8,696 nucleotides of DNA from Oxalobacteraceae bacterium UBA6704 (lineage in GTDB: Bacteria > Pseudomonadota > Gammaproteobacteria > Burkholderiales > Burkholderiaceae_D): the NCBI GenBank assembly GCA_002454505.1, contig DKJA01000214.1, positions 61,983-70,678 of the forward strand, in the 5' to 3' direction. Position 1 is the first letter of the stretch; each line of letters starts with the position of its first letter. Position numbers and translations under genes: made by a program. Shown one piece after another: positions 6,548 through 8,696 of this stretch. Under the pieces are notes generated by a model, which ran no database searches, was not told the DNA's origin, and saw only the letters and a list, made by a program, of their open reading frames with translations.

Positions 6548-6589
6548 TCGATTACAGATGTAATTGTTGAAGATTACATCTGTAATCGA
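6548..6589. promoter_or_regulatory. Double BlaI-type operator: 17-bp perfect inverted repeat made of two smaller palindromes
   Basis: Bases 6548-6564 and 6573-6589 are perfect reverse complements (17 of 17) around the 8-bp spacer TGTTGAAG. Each arm contains its own dyad: ATTACA-GA-TGTAAT at 6551-6564 and ATTACA-TC-TGTAAT at 6573-6586. The TACA/TGTA core is the known BlaI/MecI recognition element. The two dyad centres are 22 bp apart, about two helical turns, so two repressor dimers would bind on the same face of the DNA. Confidence 0.9.
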
Positions 6590-6599
6590 TCGGCGTCAA
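6571..6599 (-). promoter_or_regulatory. Promoter of the BlaI/M56 operon
   Basis: On the minus strand there is a -35 TTGACG at 6594-6599 and a -10 TAATCT at 6571-6576, with an optimal 17-bp spacer. Transcription should start near 6564-6565, giving a leader of only about 20 nt. The distal operator palindrome (6573-6586) covers the -10 and half of the spacer. The proximal palindrome (6551-6564) covers the start site and leader. Bound repressor would therefore block polymerase directly. Confidence 0.8.
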
Positions 6600-6621
6600 C
6601 AAAAGGGGCCACGCGGGCCCC
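6600..6621 (-). terminator. Rho-independent terminator of the TonB-dependent receptor gene
   Basis: On the minus strand GGGGCC (6616-6621) and GGCCCC (6605-6610) form a 6-bp, all-GC stem around a 5-nt loop. The run TTTTG (6600-6604) follows, then TTG from the next promoter. It starts 10 nt after the receptor stop codon. The T-tract abuts the -35 box at 6594-6599, so terminator and promoter are packed with no spare sequence. Confidence 0.85.
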
Positions 6622-6631
6622 GCTGCTGCGA

Positions 6632-8696
6632 TCAGAACTTGTAACGCAGCCCTAACAGATACTCGCGTCCCGTCACGTTGTTGACCACCACGCTGTCCCG
6701 CGCGCGGCTCACGAACTGGTCGTTTTCCTGGTTGGTCAGGTTGACGCCTTCCAGCGTCAGCTCCAGCTTGTCGTTGACCTTGTACGACAGCGACAGGTCC
6801 ACGTTCAGCGTCTTGTTCTTGCCCTCGACGTCGTTGTTGTTCTGGCCCGGTACGCGGGTCAGGAAGCCGTCGCGCTGCGAGGCGGACACGCGGGCGCTGA
6901 ACTTGCCGTCGTCGTAGTACAGCGTGGCGTTCCACGATTTCGGCGACAGGTTCAGCAGGTCGTCGGTGATCGTCGCATCGCTGGTCGGCGAGACCACGTA
7001 TTCCACCGTCGATTTCACGTAGGTGTAGTTCAGCAGCGTGCCGAAGTTCTTGCCCCACGATGGCAGGAACGTGAACGGCTGCTGGTAGTTGATCTCCAGG
7101 CCGCGCAGCCGGCCGCCGTCCGTGTTGATCGGCGCCGTCAGCTGGAACACCTCTTCGCCCGTGAAGTTCGCTGGCAGCAGTGCCATCGGCAGGCCCGTCT
7201 CGCGGTACGGCACGTTGGTGCGCAGGCTCTGGATATACGTGTCGATATTTTTCTGGAACAGGCCCAGGCCCAGGAAGGCATTCTTCTGGAAGTACCATTC
7301 GAAGCTGCTGTCGAAGGTCTTCGCGCGGAACGGTTTGAGTTGCGGATTGCCGGTGGTGATGGCCAGCGTGCCGGTGGTGGCGATGGTGCCGCCCGGGGAC
7401 AGGTTGCCCAGCTGCGGGCGCGTCATCACCTTCGCCGCGCCGAAGCGGACGATGAAGTCCGGCCGCAGCGTGGCGGCGATGTTCAGCGCCGGCAGCGTGT
7501 CCGAATAGCCGTGATCGACGGTAACGGCCGTGCCGCCGCCGGCCGCCTGGTAGCCGGTGGACGTCAGGTCCGTCTTCACGTAGCGCACGCCCAGGTTGCC
7601 GCGCAGCGGAATGCCGGCGATCTCCTCCTTGAACTCGCCCATCAGGTAGAAGCCGCGGTCCTCTTCGCGGACAAAACGGTTGTTGCCGCGGGCATTGCCG
7701 TTCGTCGTGGACGACAGCGTGAAGTCGCCCGGCCCGCCGGCCTGGCCGCTTTTCAGGCAGTTGCAGTAGATGTCGTAGGCCTGCGCGATCGCCGCCAGGT
7801 TCGGGATCACCCAGCTGGTCGGCGTCCCGGCGGGCAGGTTCTGGCCGCTGCCGAATCCCGTCAACGTGGTGGTCAGGCCATCCATGCTCGAAGGCGCGAA
7901 GATCGTGTCGTTCTGGTTCACGCGGCGCGATTCGTAGGAATCGAAGGTGTATTTCTTGAAGCTGGCGCCGGCTTTTAAATTCAGGCGGTCGGGCAGCGCG
8001 TCCCATGCCAGGTTCAGGTCCGCCACGTCGTTGCGGTTCGTGGCGCCTTGCGGGCGGATGCGGATTTCGCTGGTCGTCGTGTTCGCCACGGACGTCGGCT
8101 GCGTGCCCGACGTCACCATCGGCACGCCGACGATCGTCAGCGCACCATTGGCCTGCGTGGGATCGAACGGGTAGCCGATGGTCGGCAGCCGGTCGTTGTT
8201 GCGGAAGTCGATCGTGTAGCCGCTGACGTTCAGCGCATCGAGCGTGGTGGTGGTCTGCACCGGGTTGCGGAACTTCGATGTGGCGCGGCCCACCTTTGCG
8301 CTGAGGCGCAGCGTGTCGGTCAGGTCCTGCTCCCACGTCAGCGTCGGTTGCGTGAAGGTCGTCGTCAGTTCGTCGTAGCGCGATTCGGCGCGGATGTCCA
8401 CGCCGTTGTACTTCCCGTACAGCAGGGCGCCGTTCGGCGCGTACTGCGCTTCGACGACGCTGGTCTGCGGCTTGCCGCCCTGGCTCGCGGTGCGCGAGAA
8501 CGAGATCGCTTCCAGGTAGTCTTCCTGGCGCGTCGCATCGAGCTTCGCGTACAGCATGTCGAACGTCAGCAGCGAACCGCGCATCGGCCGCCACTGGATG
8601 GAGCCGGTCAGGCCCAGGCGGTCCTGGTCGTGTGTCTGGCGGCCGTAGCGGGGCAGGCGCGGGTGGTAATTGTCCGCGCTGCTGGCGGCAGATCGG
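6632..8696 (-). CDS. TonB-dependent outer-membrane receptor (Xanthomonas/Caulobacter type), C-terminal part; 5' end outside window
   Basis: The frame stays open from the right edge to a TGA at 6632-6634, giving 687 residues of barrel. An internal ATG at 8584 is not the start, because clearly homologous sequence (NYHPRLPRYGRQTHDQDRLGL) precedes it. The signal peptide, TonB box, plug and first strands lie outside the window; family members usually have 850-1000 residues. Motifs typical of this subfamily are MTRPQLGNLSPG (about 7391-7428), GNPQLKPF, GGRLRGLEINYQQPF, NLSPKSWNATLYYDDGKFSARVS, LEGVNLTNQ and the C-terminal LLGLRYKF with terminal Phe. Such receptors import siderophores, carbohydrates or other large ligands using TonB-ExbBD energy; the substrate cannot be read from this part. 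A Cys-x-Cys (7757-7765) sits in a probable extracellular loop. A strong terminator follows, so the receptor is not cotranscribed with the repressor operon. Confidence 0.93.
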   Translation of the reverse strand, partial: RSAASSADNYHPRLPRYGRQTHDQDRLGLTGSIQWRPMRGSLLTFDMLYAKLDATRQEDYLEAISFSRTASQGGKPQTSVVEAQYAPNGALLYGKYNGVDIRAESRYDELTTTFTQPTLTWEQDLTDTLRLSAKVGRATSKFRNPVQTTTTLDALNVSGYTIDFRNNDRLPTIGYPFDPTQANGALTIVGVPMVTSGTQPTSVANTTTSEIRIRPQGATNRNDVADLNLAWDALPDRLNLKAGASFKKYTFDSYESRRVNQNDTIFAPSSMDGLTTTLTGFGSGQNLPAGTPTSWVIPNLAAIAQAYDIYCNCLKSGQAGGPGDFTLSSTTNGNARGNNRFVREEDRGFYLMGEFKEEIAGIPLRGNLGVRYVKTDLTSTGYQAAGGGTAVTVDHGYSDTLPALNIAATLRPDFIVRFGAAKVMTRPQLGNLSPGGTIATTGTLAITTGNPQLKPFRAKTFDSSFEWYFQKNAFLGLGLFQKNIDTYIQSLRTNVPYRETGLPMALLPANFTGEEVFQLTAPINTDGGRLRGLEINYQQPFTFLPSWGKNFGTLLNYTYVKSTVEYVVSPTSDATITDDLLNLSPKSWNATLYYDDGKFSARVSASQRDGFLTRVPGQNNNDVEGKNKTLNVDLSLSYKVNDKLELTLEGVNLTNQENDQFVSRARDSVVVNNVTGREYLLGLRYKF

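Noticed and set aside
6061..6570. Plus-strand 169-residue frame across the BlaI/M56 overlap
   Set aside because: It lies antisense to two well-recognised genes and has no homology I can recognise.
6552..8594. 680-residue minus-strand frame overlapping the TonB-dependent receptor
   Set aside because: Composition is Arg/Gly/Pro-rich without strand periodicity. The receptor frame beside it has full family motifs, so this one is a shadow.

Overview
The window looks like a piece of a high-GC betaproteobacterial chromosome. An Oxalobacteraceae member (Massilia / Duganella / Pseudoduganella type) is my best guess. This rests on the very strong G/C third-position bias, a type V autotransporter of the Gly-rich repeat type, a TonB-dependent receptor of the Xanthomonas/Caulobacter subfamily, and the overall style of the genes. 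The taxonomic call is an inference; the window has no marker gene that decides it.

Layout from left to right. (1) 1-4386, plus strand: the 3' part of a very large autotransporter gene, cut by the left edge. It encodes about 13 copies of a Gly-rich unit with the core G-[IV]-x-A-Q-S-[IV]-G5, then a beta-helical stem and a C-terminal outer-membrane barrel. (2) 4387-4643: a compact intergenic region holding a 10-bp-stem hairpin, a tRNA-Pro(CGG) gene on the minus strand with encoded CCA, and its sigma70-type promoter with a perfect TATAAT. (3) 4644-4991, plus strand: a 115-residue ArsC-family protein that keeps the catalytic Cys and the three oxyanion-binding Arg residues. (4) 4995-6543, minus strand: a two-gene BlaI / M56 (BlaR1-like) operon whose reading frames overlap by 11 nt. 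A BlaI-type winged-helix repressor is followed by a membrane zinc metalloprotease that has the signalling machinery but no penicillin-sensing domain. Its promoter carries an almost textbook BlaI operator: two ATTACA-NN-TGTAAT palindromes that together form a 17-bp perfect inverted repeat. (5) 6600-8696, minus strand: the C-terminal two-thirds or so of a TonB-dependent outer-membrane receptor, cut by the right edge. It ends in a clear rho-independent terminator whose T-tract runs into the -35 box of the blaI-type promoter.

How the parts fit together: the BlaI/M56 pair is a self-contained, autoregulated signal-transduction module that probably senses something in the periplasm. By the known mechanism of the family, a signal activates the protease, the repressor is inactivated and the promoter is derepressed. 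The ArsC-like gene converges on this operon with 3 bp between the stop codons and is not part of an ars operon here. The two large edge genes are surface proteins with no evident functional link to the module. I found no transposon, phage, CRISPR or toxin/immunity gene. The most interesting items are the regulatory architecture at 6548-6621 and the unusual C-terminal sensor-like domain of the M56 protein.
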